Shown here: one piece after another, positions 1 through 8,136 of the stretch | How positions within the stretch are numbered: the stretch's first letter is position 1 | How the letters are laid out: every line of letters starts with the position of its first letter | NCBI GenBank assembly: GCA_038748065.1 | Contig: JBCDJG010000005.1 | Location: 72,614 to 136,613 of the forward strand | Source: JBCDJG01 sp038748065 | Lineage (GTDB): Bacteria; Pseudomonadota; Gammaproteobacteria; Pseudomonadales; Halieaceae | Direction of reading: 5' to 3' | Length of the DNA: 64,000 nucleotides | Position numbers and translations under genes: made by a program | The notes under the pieces: generated by a model | Databases searched by the model: none | Told to the model about the DNA's origin: nothing | Seen by the model: the letters and a program-made list of their open reading frames with translations, nothing else

Positions 1-1
1 G

Positions 2-295
2 TTTGAGGGTATTGCTGATACCTTTTTGATGGGCCTCACTACGCCGATCGATGATGAGCGGGTCCATGTGCGCTTCGCCTTCACCCAGCCGAAGATTGAT
101 GGCGAGGTGAAAACGGGTGGCGTAAACGATGCGATCGTGGCAAATATCGTTGGCCAACTGGAGGAAGATCGTCCGATTTGGGAGCACAAGGTCTACCGGC
201 CACTGCCTGTGCTTTGTGATGGCGACGGGCCCATCGCCAAGTTCCGCAAGTGGTATGCGCAGTTCTACACGGACTACGATACCAGCGCACTGTGA
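2..295 (+). CDS. Rieske 2Fe-2S oxygenase, C-terminal fragment
   Basis: The 5' end lies outside the window; the frame is open from base 2 to a TGA at 293-295, giving about 97 residues. The C-terminal motif IWEHKVYRPLPVLCDGDGPI, followed by a Phe-Arg-Lys-Trp-Tyr segment, is typical of the end of the catalytic domain of KshA/DAF-36-type Rieske non-heme iron oxygenases, which hydroxylate or desaturate steroid-like substrates. The Rieske cluster and the iron ligands are upstream and not visible, so the substrate cannot be judged. The next gene is convergent. Confidence 0.7.
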   Translation, partial: FEGIADTFLMGLTTPIDDERVHVRFAFTQPKIDGEVKTGGVNDAIVANIVGQLEEDRPIWEHKVYRPLPVLCDGDGPIAKFRKWYAQFYTDYDTSAL

Positions 296-344
296 GCACG
301 GGGGTCGCGCGATTGCTTCGACGCGACCGCCCGCTCCATAGCGG

Positions 345-824
345 CTAGAGCAAGCCCATAATGGTTTCCGCTGAGCTGACATCGACACCGCCCTCTGGCT
401 CGACGTTGAGCGTTGTGACGGTGCCGTCCTCAACGATCATTGCGTAGCGCTGGCTGCGCGTACCCATGCCAAAGCCCGTGCCGTCCAGTTCGAGTCCGAC
501 GGCGCTGGTGAAGGTCGCGTTGCCATCTCCCAGCATCAGGATTTCTCCGGCGTTCTGGGCCTCACCCCAGGCGCCCATGACGAAGGCATCGTTCACCGAC
601 AGACATGCGATAGTGTCGACACCAGCGGCCTTGATCTTGTCAGCGTTGACGACGTAGCCCGGTAGGTGCGCCATAGAGCAGCCTGGCGTGAACGCACCGG
701 GCAGTGCAAACAAGACGACTTTCTTGCCGCTGAAGATAGTGTCTGTGCTAATGTCCTCGGGGCCCGATTCACCCATGGTTTGCAGGGTGCACGCGGGAAT
801 TTTGTCGCCGATCTGAATACTCAT
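345..824 (-). CDS. Peroxiredoxin, Prx5/AhpC-TSA redoxin type
   Basis: A 159-residue thiol peroxidase of the Prx5 family, which reduces H2O2 and alkyl hydroperoxides in the cytoplasm. The peroxidatic Cys is residue 49 in LPGAFTPGCSMAHLPGY, a near-exact Prx5 signature. The start is ATG at 824, where AAGGAG lies 6 nt upstream; the frame runs open further upstream, but that part has no family resemblance and crosses the divergent methyltransferase gene. It appears to be a single-gene unit divergent from the methyltransferase. The family assignment is firm; the reductant partner (glutaredoxin or other) is unknown. Confidence 0.93.
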   Translation of the reverse strand: MSIQIGDKIPACTLQTMGESGPEDISTDTIFSGKKVVLFALPGAFTPGCSMAHLPGYVVNADKIKAAGVDTIACLSVNDAFVMGAWGEAQNAGEILMLGDGNATFTSAVGLELDGTGFGMGTRSQRYAMIVEDGTVTTLNVEPEGGVDVSSAETIMGLL

Positions 825-890
825 GCTTTGCTCCTTGAAAGGGGTTTCGTAAGAGATGGGATGCCGCAAAACGCAAGGGAATAGTAGCAG

Positions 891-1559
891 ATGACTGTCG
901 AATTGCCCTGTCCGCTGTGCGGCTCGATCGAAAACGTGGCGTTCTTTCATGATGCGCGGCGCAGCTATCGCCGTTGCCAGCGCTGCCAGCTGGTGTTTGT
1001 GCCGCCCGCGTTTTTTCTTACGCGAGCCCAGGAGCGAGCTGAGTATGAGCTTCATCAGAATGACTTGGGCGATGCTGGTTATCGCGCCTTCCTGTCCCGG
1101 CTCGCTGATCCGATGCTGGCCCGGCTGGCGCCTGGCGCACGCGGGCTCGACTTTGGCTGCGGTCCCGGCCCCGCCCTGGCGGCGATGTTCAGGGAAGCGG
1201 GCCTGCACATAACGCTTTATGACAGCTTCTTTTATCCCGATGAAAAGGCACTTGCCGGTAGTTATGACTTCATCACCGCGAGTGAAGTGGTTGAGCATTT
1301 GCACAGGCCTGGCGCTGAACTATCGCGCCTTTGGTCGCTGCTGCGCCCCGGAGGTACTCTTGGCGTAATGACCAAACGCGTAATTGATGCTGATGCCTTT
1401 AGCCGCTGGCATTACAAGAACGATCCGACTCACGTCTGCTTCTTCAGTGATTCGACCTGGCGATGGTGGGCGCAGGCCCACCAGGCCGAACTGGAATTGA
1501 TCGCAGACGACGTTTGCCTGCTGCGCCGGTCAGGGCACGCTGCCAGCGTCCAACATTGA
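891..1559 (+). CDS. Class I SAM-dependent methyltransferase with zinc-ribbon N-terminus
   Basis: A 222-residue protein. Residues 7-32 hold two CxxC pairs (Cys7, 10, 29, 32) that look like a zinc ribbon. Motif I, GLDFGCGPG, follows at residues 85-93, and the segment ITASEVVEHLHRPG with LLRPGGTLGVMTKR (about residues 128-163) completes a Methyltransf_23-like fold. The substrate is not evident. Its 3' end overlaps the convergent TetR gene by 30 nt, so the last codons of both are read on opposite strands. The start at 891 is 66 nt from the divergent peroxiredoxin start. Confidence 0.82.
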   Translation: MTVELPCPLCGSIENVAFFHDARRSYRRCQRCQLVFVPPAFFLTRAQERAEYELHQNDLGDAGYRAFLSRLADPMLARLAPGARGLDFGCGPGPALAAMFREAGLHITLYDSFFYPDEKALAGSYDFITASEVVEHLHRPGAELSRLWSLLRPGGTLGVMTKRVIDADAFSRWHYKNDPTHVCFFSDSTWRWWAQAHQAELELIADDVCLLRRSGHAASVQH

Positions 1560-2180
1560 GGTGTAGATCGCCTCGCAGTCGCGATAGAAGCTCAGCTGTT
1601 CATCGCCAAGGTAGGGCGCAACCATGGTCAGTAGCTGCAGAACACCCTGATGAATCGTGACCTGCTGCGGTCGATCGCCGTGTAGCAACTGCTCGTAATT
1701 CAGCCAGAAGTTCATCACCAGGGTCATGTTATCCACCAGCCCTACGAGCTGCTGGTCCTGGGCGTCAATAACGGCGCGTTGCAGGAGGGAGCGGCAGACC
1801 GCGTAAAGCGCTGCGCGCTTAAGCTGCACCAGGCGCTTAAAGTCCCGGTGGATGTCCGGGTAGCGCTGCAGAATATCGTCAAGGTTGAGGTAGAGAAAGC
1901 GGTACTGGTACATCTCCTCCATCACCACGTAGAGGTAATACCAGTTGTCCTCGACCGCATCGAGGGCTTGTTCTATCGGCGCCGAGAGGGTGCCACAAAG
2001 TGCCAGCTCGTATTGTTGGAAGAGCTCGGCAATGATCTGGTCCTTGCCTTTGAAATGGTAGTAGAGATTGCCCGGGCTGATATCCAGCTCATTTGCAATA
2101 TCTATTGTTGTGGTGTGTGCCTCGCCTTCGTCATTGAATAACGCGAGACTGGTAACCAGGATCCGATCCCGGGTTTTCAT
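1530..2180 (-). CDS. phaD: TetR-family regulator, PhaD-like
   Basis: A 216-residue regulator with a TetR helix-turn-helix in its first 50 residues (opening MKTRDRILVTSLALFNDEGE, then ISPGNLYYHFKGKDQI). This N-terminus closely resembles PhaD, the TetR-fold activator of phasin genes in the Pseudomonas polyhydroxyalkanoate cluster. It lies 10 nt downstream of a PhaF-like phasin on the same strand, which supports a PHA-related role. No PHA synthase or depolymerase is in the window. The name is by similarity and context; the ligand and targets are inferred. Confidence 0.72.
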   Translation of the reverse strand: MKTRDRILVTSLALFNDEGEAHTTTIDIANELDISPGNLYYHFKGKDQIIAELFQQYELALCGTLSAPIEQALDAVEDNWYYLYVVMEEMYQYRFLYLNLDDILQRYPDIHRDFKRLVQLKRAALYAVCRSLLQRAVIDAQDQQLVGLVDNMTLVMNFWLNYEQLLHGDRPQQVTIHQGVLQLLTMVAPYLGDEQLSFYRDCEAIYTSMLDAGSVP

Positions 2181-2190
2181 TTACTGAGAG

Positions 2191-2736
2191 TCAGGCGCCA
2201 GATTTGCGGCTACCGGCCGCGCGCTTGTTGGCCGGTTTTTTGCCGGGCGCTTTTTTACCCGGCGCTTTCTTTGCTGGCGTTTTCTTGCGGGCAGCCTTCT
2301 TGCGGGGTGTGGGCGATTTTTTTGCGCGTTTAGCGGCTCGAGCGGGAGTCGGGGGCGCGTCAATCAGGCCCGCCTCGGTCAGGGCGCTGGCCAGGACGTC
2401 CACTTTGCGTGAAAGCAGATCGATTTTTTCATGCAGGGCCAGTAAATCTTCACCTCGGGCGGGACGCTGTAAGTTAAAGTTTTCGCGCACCCGGTTGATA
2501 CGCTCTTCTACTGAGCTGCGGGCAGCGCTTGTGCTCAGAGTCTCCCGCGCTTCGTCCTCGAGGGCAGCGCCTGCCTTGACGAGGTCTTTGAATAGTTTGG
2601 GTGTCTCCACGCCTGCTTTCTCCAGTCTATCCTGCGCCTCGTCAACGGCCCGGCCGTAGGCTCCAACGCCGGCCAGCCAGATATTCTTGGCAATTTCGCT
2701 CGCCTTGTCGGCAACGTTGCTTTTGTCATCACTCAT
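2191..2736 (-). CDS. phaF: Phasin with C-terminal histone-like tail (PhaF-like)
   Basis: A 181-residue protein. The N-terminal part (IWLAGVGAYGRAVDEAQ, followed by a long amphipathic helix) is the phasin domain that coats PHA granules. Residues from about 133 to the end are almost entirely Lys, Ala, Pro and Arg in AKKAPGKK-like repeats, the histone-H1-like tail known in PhaF to bind DNA and link granules to the nucleoid. It is transcribed with the downstream phaD-like gene (10-nt gap) and probably with the upstream phaI-like phasin, although a terminator separates those two. Family assignment is good; the DNA-binding role is from the family. Confidence 0.82.
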   Translation of the reverse strand: MSDDKSNVADKASEIAKNIWLAGVGAYGRAVDEAQDRLEKAGVETPKLFKDLVKAGAALEDEARETLSTSAARSSVEERINRVRENFNLQRPARGEDLLALHEKIDLLSRKVDVLASALTEAGLIDAPPTPARAAKRAKKSPTPRKKAARKKTPAKKAPGKKAPGKKPANKRAAGSRKSGA

Positions 2737-2806
2737 TGGGGTCGCCTCCGGCCGGAATTATTGTGCTGTGCCTGGTGGGACGGACCATTAAAACAGATTA
2801 AGGGCT

Positions 2807-2832
2807 AAAAAAAAGGGCCACCGAAGGTGACC
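2807..2832 (-). terminator. Rho-independent terminator after the phaI-like gene
   Basis: On the minus strand GGGTCACC, a TTCG tetraloop, then GGTGGCCC and a run of eight T. The stem is 8 bp with one G-T pair. It sits about 45 nt past the stop of the phaI-like gene. A second hairpin, GTCCCCG-gagt-CGGGGAC (2839-2856), lies between them. Confidence 0.85.
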
Positions 2833-2877
2833 CAAAAACGATGTCCCCGGAGTCGGGGACCTGTGACCTGGATAGTG

Positions 2878-3366
2878 TCAGGCAGCGCTCTTAAGACCCA
2901 GCGAGTCGCGTACGTCCTCGCGTAGTTCTTCAAAACGAGCCTTCGCCTTGTCCAGCTGTGCTTCAATTCTGCTACGGTCGGCGAGGCTGTCCAGTTCGAA
3001 GTCAAACTTGGGCAGTTCCATGTCATCAACCGCTTTGCGCGCTTCTTTCTCGACTTTTTCCCCGCGCTTTACCAGGTCATTGTAGAGCTTGTCGGCTTTT
3101 TTGCGGCGTGCCTCCAGTTCGTCCTGGACGCTGCTGAACTGCTCCTGAACCTGGTCGAAGGCTTTGCCATAAAAGCCAAGGCTCGCCAGGAAGGCCTTGC
3201 GGCTTGCGGCCTGTGCGCGTGCGGCGAAGTCAGGCTTGGCTGCCTTGCGCTTGGGGGCGGTTTTCTTTGGTGCAGCCTTGCGTGCTGCGGTTTTCTTGGG
3301 CGCAGCCTTGCGCTTGGCGGCGGCTCTCTTCGGTGCGGCTTTTTTCTTGGCGGTGGCTTCGGCCAT
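2878..3366 (-). CDS. phaI: Phasin with N-terminal Lys/Ala-rich tail (PhaI-like)
   Basis: A 162-residue protein from ATG 3366, where AGGAG lies 7 nt upstream; a further in-frame ATG at 3390 has no Shine-Dalgarno. Residues 1-45 are KAAPKR/KTAPK repeats, very basic and low in complexity. The phasin domain follows (FLASLGFYGKAFDQVQEQF), with a coiled-coil-like helix and a second helical segment ending in LRDVRDSLGL-like sequence. It pairs with the phaF-like gene downstream, but its basic tail is on the opposite end of the protein. Known PhaI proteins are small and lack such a tail, so the name is tentative. Likely role: PHA granule coat, possibly DNA contact. Confidence 0.78.
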   Translation of the reverse strand: MAEATAKKKAAPKRAAAKRKAAPKKTAARKAAPKKTAPKRKAAKPDFAARAQAASRKAFLASLGFYGKAFDQVQEQFSSVQDELEARRKKADKLYNDLVKRGEKVEKEARKAVDDMELPKFDFELDSLADRSRIEAQLDKAKARFEELREDVRDSLGLKSAA

Positions 3367-3649
3367 GTCTTCACTCCTGTCGTTCGTCATCTCAATTAAC
3401 TGAGGGTTGCAGGGAGGTCGTATCGACGTGCCTCCCGAGTGAGAGAGAAGGTACTGAAAAAATCTAGAATATTCCTACTAATCGCCGAGCGACTTGGCGC
3501 TTTTGAGCTAGCCATCTCCAAGACATTGTTTTTTAAGGTAAAAATTTCTGTCTCAGGCTGCTATTGAGGGGCAGAGTCCAGCCGGGGCTTCAGGTTGACT
3601 TCAGCTTGGGCGCCGAGACTGCAGGTCAGAGATCCGGGTGAGTACAACA

Positions 3650-4843
3650 ATGGCTGCCAACTGGAAGCGCAACGGCTTGTGGAGTGTCCTGATCCTCGTG
3701 GTGGGCGCAGGTGCCGCCTATGGCCTGCTGGTTGGTAAACCCGTTCCAAGCCCGCTTGCTCCACCTGAGATTGGCCCGCCACTGGTTGATGTGATTGCCG
3801 CAGACCCGCAGCAGCGTCAGTTAGAAGTTCGCACCCAGGGCACGGTTCGCCCGCTACGTGAAATCAGCCTCGTCAGTCAGGTCGCGGGGCGCATCGAGGC
3901 CGTATCGCCGCGTTTTGCTGAGGGCGGTTTCTTCGCCGCTGACGCCGAGCTGGTGCGCGTCGAGGCGGTCGACTACGAGTTAGCCATAGCGCGAGCGGAA
4001 TCAGACGTAGCCGCAGCACGACAGCGCGTTGCCGAAGAGCAGGGTCGCTCACGGCAGGCCAAACGAGAATGGCGCGACCTCGGCAGTGATGAAGCGAACG
4101 CGCTGTTCCTGCGCGCACCTCAGTTGGCGGCGGCAAAGGCCTCACTGGCAGCCGCCGAAGCGAATCTGAAATCGGCTCAGCTCGACCTGGCGCGTACCTC
4201 GCTCGCCATGCCATTCAATGGCCGCATCAGCGAGAAGCGTGTGGATCTGGGTCAGTATGTAACGCCAGGTACCGTAATTGCCCGAGTTTACGATACGGAT
4301 GTTGCCCAGGTTCGGCTGCCGCTTACCGATAAGCAGGTGGCACTGTTGGACCTGCCGCTGAGTTATGACGATAGCCTGGCCCCGGCAGATGCGGGAGCCG
4401 CCGTTGCACTGGAGGCACGCTTCGCTGGCAAGACCTGGCAGTGGCAGGGTCGCATAGTGCGCACCGACGCCAGCATTGATGTGAACAGCCGGGTTGTCTA
4501 CGCCGTCGCTGAAGTACCGCGGCCGTTTGCGCGTGAGCTTGGTAGCGATCGTCCGCCACTGTCGCCTGGCCTGTTCGTTAATGCCACAGTTAGTGGCCGT
4601 CAGCTGGAACGTGTCAGCGCATTGCCGCGTTCTGCACTTCGCAGTGATGGCACGGTTATGGTGGTCGATGCGGCTAATCGGGCCCGCCCTCGCGAGGTCC
4701 GGGTGCTTCAGAGCGACCCTCGGCAAATCTGGGTGCAGGGTCTTGATGAAGGTGAGCATGTGATCGTCCGTGAGCAGACACGAACCCTGGCCGGCGCCGA
4801 GGTGGAAGCCCGTAAGGTCGGTCAGCTGGCAGACGGTATCTAG
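3650..4843 (+). CDS. RND efflux periplasmic adaptor (membrane fusion protein)
   Basis: A 397-residue HlyD/AcrA-type adaptor. It has an N-terminal membrane anchor (LWSVLILVVGAGAAYGLLVG), a lipoyl half-motif (VRPLREISLVSQVAGRIEAV), an alpha-helical hairpin rich in Ala/Glu/Arg (about residues 120-180), the second lipoyl half (LAMPFNGRISEKRVDLGQYV), then beta-barrel and membrane-proximal domains. ATG 3650 is preferred because GGTGAG lies 7 nt upstream; GTG at 3638 is possible. It precedes its RND pump by 14 nt. The outer-membrane channel is not encoded here, so the pair must use a TolC elsewhere. Confidence 0.9.
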   Translation: MAANWKRNGLWSVLILVVGAGAAYGLLVGKPVPSPLAPPEIGPPLVDVIAADPQQRQLEVRTQGTVRPLREISLVSQVAGRIEAVSPRFAEGGFFAADAELVRVEAVDYELAIARAESDVAAARQRVAEEQGRSRQAKREWRDLGSDEANALFLRAPQLAAAKASLAAAEANLKSAQLDLARTSLAMPFNGRISEKRVDLGQYVTPGTVIARVYDTDVAQVRLPLTDKQVALLDLPLSYDDSLAPADAGAAVALEARFAGKTWQWQGRIVRTDASIDVNSRVVYAVAEVPRPFARELGSDRPPLSPGLFVNATVSGRQLERVSALPRSALRSDGTVMVVDAANRARPREVRVLQSDPRQIWVQGLDEGEHVIVREQTRTLAGAEVEARKVGQLADGI

Positions 4844-4857
4844 GCGGGGCCTTGGCC

Positions 4858-7800
4858 ATGGGCGGACCCGTTCGCTGGTTCATCGATAATCCTATCGCGG
4901 CCAACCTGCTTATGGTCTTCCTGATCCTGGGCGGCCTGTTTGGCCTGCGCGCCCTCGATAAGCAGTTCTTCCCGGACATGGGCATCAGTCGCGTGAGTGT
5001 CACCATGAGCTACCCGGGTGCCGGTCCTTCTGAGGTCGAGCAGCAGATATGCATCCGGATTGAAGAAGCGGTGCACGATCTTCCGGGCATCAAGGAAATT
5101 CGCGCCACGGCCCGGCAAGGGATTGGCACGGTTGTGCTAGAGGCGGAGAAAAACTACGACACCCAGCGGCTCACCGCGGAGGTGAAAACGCGCGTTGATG
5201 CAATCAATACCTTTCCTGTCCAGGCCGAGCGCCCTGTCATTACGGAGATCAAGGACCATCATCACATGGGCATCATCACCGTGGCGGGTAATATTGGTGA
5301 ACGTAATCTGAAAGAGCTCGGGGAGCGGCTGCGCGACGATCTAGCGGGCCAGCGCCACGTCTCACTGGTCGAGCTAACCAGTCCTCGGCCCTATGAACTG
5401 GCGGTTGAGGTTTCCGAATATACGCTGCGGCGCTTCGGGCTGACATTTGGCGATGTGGTCGATGCTATCCGCGGCAGCTCACTGAATCTGCCGGCGGGCG
5501 CAATCAAGGCGGCAGAGGGTGACATACAGCTGCAAACCCGCGGCCAGGCCTATGATCGGCAGGACTTTGAGGGCATCGTGCTGTTAACAACGCGCGAGGG
5601 CACGCAGGTACTACTCGGTGACGTTGCTACCGTCGTTGACGGCTTCGAAGATACGGATGTCAGCACCCACTTCAATGACCAGCCCTCCCACAACCTGCAC
5701 GTTTTTGTTACGGCCGATCCGAATACGCTGGCGACCAGTGACGTGCTGCACGAATGGGCCGAGCGCGTCCGCCCGACCTTGCCTCCCGGCGTCGAGCTAA
5801 CCCTGTGGCGCGACGCGTCAGAACCCTTTTTGGGCCGGGTGAACCTGCTTTTGCTGAACGGCCTGGGTGGGCTGTTACTGGTTTTCATCGTGCTCATGCT
5901 CTTTCTGCGGCCGCTACTCGCCCTGTGGGTGTGCGTGGGTATCGCCGTCGCGTTCATGGGTACGTTTTTCCTGTTGCCCTTGACCGGCGCGAGCCTGAAC
6001 ATGCTGACACTGTTCGCATTGCTGCTGATACTGGGCATCGTCGTGGATGATGCGATTATTGTCGGTGAGTCTATCCACGCCCGGCAGGTTGCGGGCGAGG
6101 CCGGCGCCAAGGGGGCGCTGAACGGCGCTCGACTGGTGTTGAAGCCGGTGATGTTTGCCGTAATTTCTACCATGATATTTTTTGTCCCGATGCTCTTTAT
6201 GCCCGGAGACATGACTGAAGCTGCGGCCTCAATACCGAAAGTGGTGTTGCTGGCGCTGGTCTTCTCGCTGGTTGAATGTCTGCTGATTCTGCCCTCGCAC
6301 CTGGCGCACATGGGCCCGCCGCGGCCGAGTTCTGTTGGCCTGTTGCGCTCGCTGGAACGACGCCGTGAGGCCTGTGCCAGCGCGATGACCCGCTTCGCCC
6401 GGGAGCGCTATCGGCCGCTGCTGGAACGCTGTCTGTTCAATAATCTGCAGATCATCATGCTTTTTTTCTGTGCGCTGCTGATAAGCCTGGCGCTGTACGT
6501 CGGTGGCTGGGTGAGCAGTGCCTTCATGCCTGCCGTGACCGGCGACATTGTTGAGGCCGAGATTGAATTGCCCGAGGGTGGTGCCTATCAGCGCACGCTG
6601 GAGGTACTTGCCCAGGTGGAAGAGGCAGCTCTGGCACTCAAGGAAGAGTACAACGACGCCGCCCGGGCAGCGGGCGCCAGCAATGTCATAGGCCATATTC
6701 ACTCGTCTGGCCGCGGCAACGACGTTGAGGTGATTCTTGAGGTCGATACCGAGGCGGTCGACGCGGCGGTGCTTGCCGAGCGCTGGCAGACGCTGATAGG
6801 TGATATTGGAGACGTTCAGTCCTACCAGATTGATTACACCTTCAACGAGCGTGGTAAGCCGATTTCGCTGATCCTTTCCAGCCCGGATGTGGACGAGTTG
6901 CAGGTCGTGGCGGACGAGCTGCGCCAGCTTCTGTCGGCTTACCCGGGAGTTTATAACGTGAACGATAGCCTGCAGGCGCCGCGCGAGGAGATCGTTCTGG
7001 ATTTGAAACCGGCGGCTGAGAACCTGTCGGTTACCCTGGCGAACCTGGCCAGTCAGGTGCGTGAGGCCTTCTATGGCGCCGAGGCCCAGCGTATACCGCG
7101 CACCAAGGAGGATGTTCGCGTCATGGTGCGCTACCCGGAACATGAGCGGCTCTCGGTAGAGAACTTGAGCGATATGCGTGTGCGCACCCCGGCTGGTGAC
7201 GAAGTGCCCTTCGATACGGTGGCTGATATTCGCTATCAGCCGGGCTACCTGACTATCGAGCGGCTGAATCGCAGACGGACGCTGGAATTGACGGCTGACC
7301 ACGCAGGCGACGAACTGAGCCCGCGTGAGATCGTCGATGATGTGCTGGTGCGACATTTACCCGAGTGGCAGGAGCGCTTTCCGGGCCTGCAGCTGGCGCT
7401 GGATGGTGAGTTACAGGAAGAAGAGGACTTCATGGAAGCCATGCTGTCCTACATGGCGCTCGCCATGCTCGTGATCTACGCACTGATGGCTGTGGCCTTC
7501 CGCTCCTACTTCCAGCCGATCCTCGTATTGACCGCGGTGCCCTTCGGCATTATGGGCGGCATCTTCGGGCACCTGATCCTGGACTGGCAGATCAGCATGT
7601 TTTCGCTGCTCGGTGTGATTGCCTGCGCCGGCGTGGTGGTGAATGACAATCTGGTGTTGATCGACCGCATCAATCGACTCAGGGAGGGTGGGCATTCAGT
7701 GGTCTCTGCCGTCCTGCAGGGCGGGCAGGATCGTTTCCGGCCCATCATCCTCACGTCGCTGACGACCTTTGTCGGCCTGCTGCCGATCATGGCAGAGACG

Positions 7801-7974
7801 AGCTTCCACGCGCAGTTCCTTATTCCCATGGTGATCTCGTTGGCCTTCGGCGTGCTCTTCGCAACGGGGGTAACGCTGCTGCTCGTACCCTGCCTTTACC
7901 TGCTGGGGGAGCAGGCGTCCGCGCATCTATTGCAGCGCCAGCAGGCGCTGCCTGACGTCATCGATAGAATCTAG
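4858..7974 (+). CDS. RND-family efflux transporter, inner-membrane pump
   Basis: About 1038 residues, the usual length for an RND permease. TM1 is near the N-terminus (NPIAANLLMVFLILGGLFGL), a large periplasmic loop follows, and the TM4 region carries GIVVDDAIIVGESI with the paired Asp residues of the proton relay. The second half repeats the plan, with GVIACAGVVVNDNLVLIDR. The sequence is closer to the AcrB/MdtB-like 'HAE1-distant' group than to metal pumps. ATG 4858 is chosen over TTG 4852. It forms an operon with the adaptor upstream; the substrate is unknown. Confidence 0.92.
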   Translation: MGGPVRWFIDNPIAANLLMVFLILGGLFGLRALDKQFFPDMGISRVSVTMSYPGAGPSEVEQQICIRIEEAVHDLPGIKEIRATARQGIGTVVLEAEKNYDTQRLTAEVKTRVDAINTFPVQAERPVITEIKDHHHMGIITVAGNIGERNLKELGERLRDDLAGQRHVSLVELTSPRPYELAVEVSEYTLRRFGLTFGDVVDAIRGSSLNLPAGAIKAAEGDIQLQTRGQAYDRQDFEGIVLLTTREGTQVLLGDVATVVDGFEDTDVSTHFNDQPSHNLHVFVTADPNTLATSDVLHEWAERVRPTLPPGVELTLWRDASEPFLGRVNLLLLNGLGGLLLVFIVLMLFLRPLLALWVCVGIAVAFMGTFFLLPLTGASLNMLTLFALLLILGIVVDDAIIVGESIHARQVAGEAGAKGALNGARLVLKPVMFAVISTMIFFVPMLFMPGDMTEAAASIPKVVLLALVFSLVECLLILPSHLAHMGPPRPSSVGLLRSLERRREACASAMTRFARERYRPLLERCLFNNLQIIMLFFCALLISLALYVGGWVSSAFMPAVTGDIVEAEIELPEGGAYQRTLEVLAQVEEAALALKEEYNDAARAAGASNVIGHIHSSGRGNDVEVILEVDTEAVDAAVLAERWQTLIGDIGDVQSYQIDYTFNERGKPISLILSSPDVDELQVVADELRQLLSAYPGVYNVNDSLQAPREEIVLDLKPAAENLSVTLANLASQVREAFYGAEAQRIPRTKEDVRVMVRYPEHERLSVENLSDMRVRTPAGDEVPFDTVADIRYQPGYLTIERLNRRRTLELTADHAGDELSPREIVDDVLVRHLPEWQERFPGLQLALDGELQEEEDFMEAMLSYMALAMLVIYALMAVAFRSYFQPILVLTAVPFGIMGGIFGHLILDWQISMFSLLGVIACAGVVVNDNLVLIDRINRLREGGHSVVSAVLQGGQDRFRPIILTSLTTFVGLLPIMAETSFHAQFLIPMVISLAFGVLFATGVTLLLVPCLYLLGEQASAHLLQRQQALPDVIDRI

Positions 7975-8102
7975 GATAGATTTCAGGTTTATCCCCCTGC
8001 GTCGCCGCCTGGACGGTGACTCCCACGTGAGCTGCAAGCTCGCCGGCCAGCGGCCCCTCGCGCGCCCTGCGGGTTTGCCGGGCACGCCTCATGGTGCTCC
8101 GT

Positions 8103-8122
8103 CCCGGTCAGACCAGACCGGG
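8103..8122. terminator. Hairpin downstream of pckA, possible terminator
   Basis: CCCGGTC and GACCGGG form a 7-bp perfect stem with a 6-nt loop, 15 nt past the pckA stop and about 130 nt past the RND stop. There is no T tract on either side, so termination is a guess. Confidence 0.35.
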
Positions 8123-8136
8123 CTAATTGAATGGCT

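Noticed and set aside
825..1304. N-terminal extension of the peroxiredoxin frame
   Set aside because: It runs antisense through the methyltransferase gene, lacks homology, and the internal ATG at 824 has a strong ribosome site.
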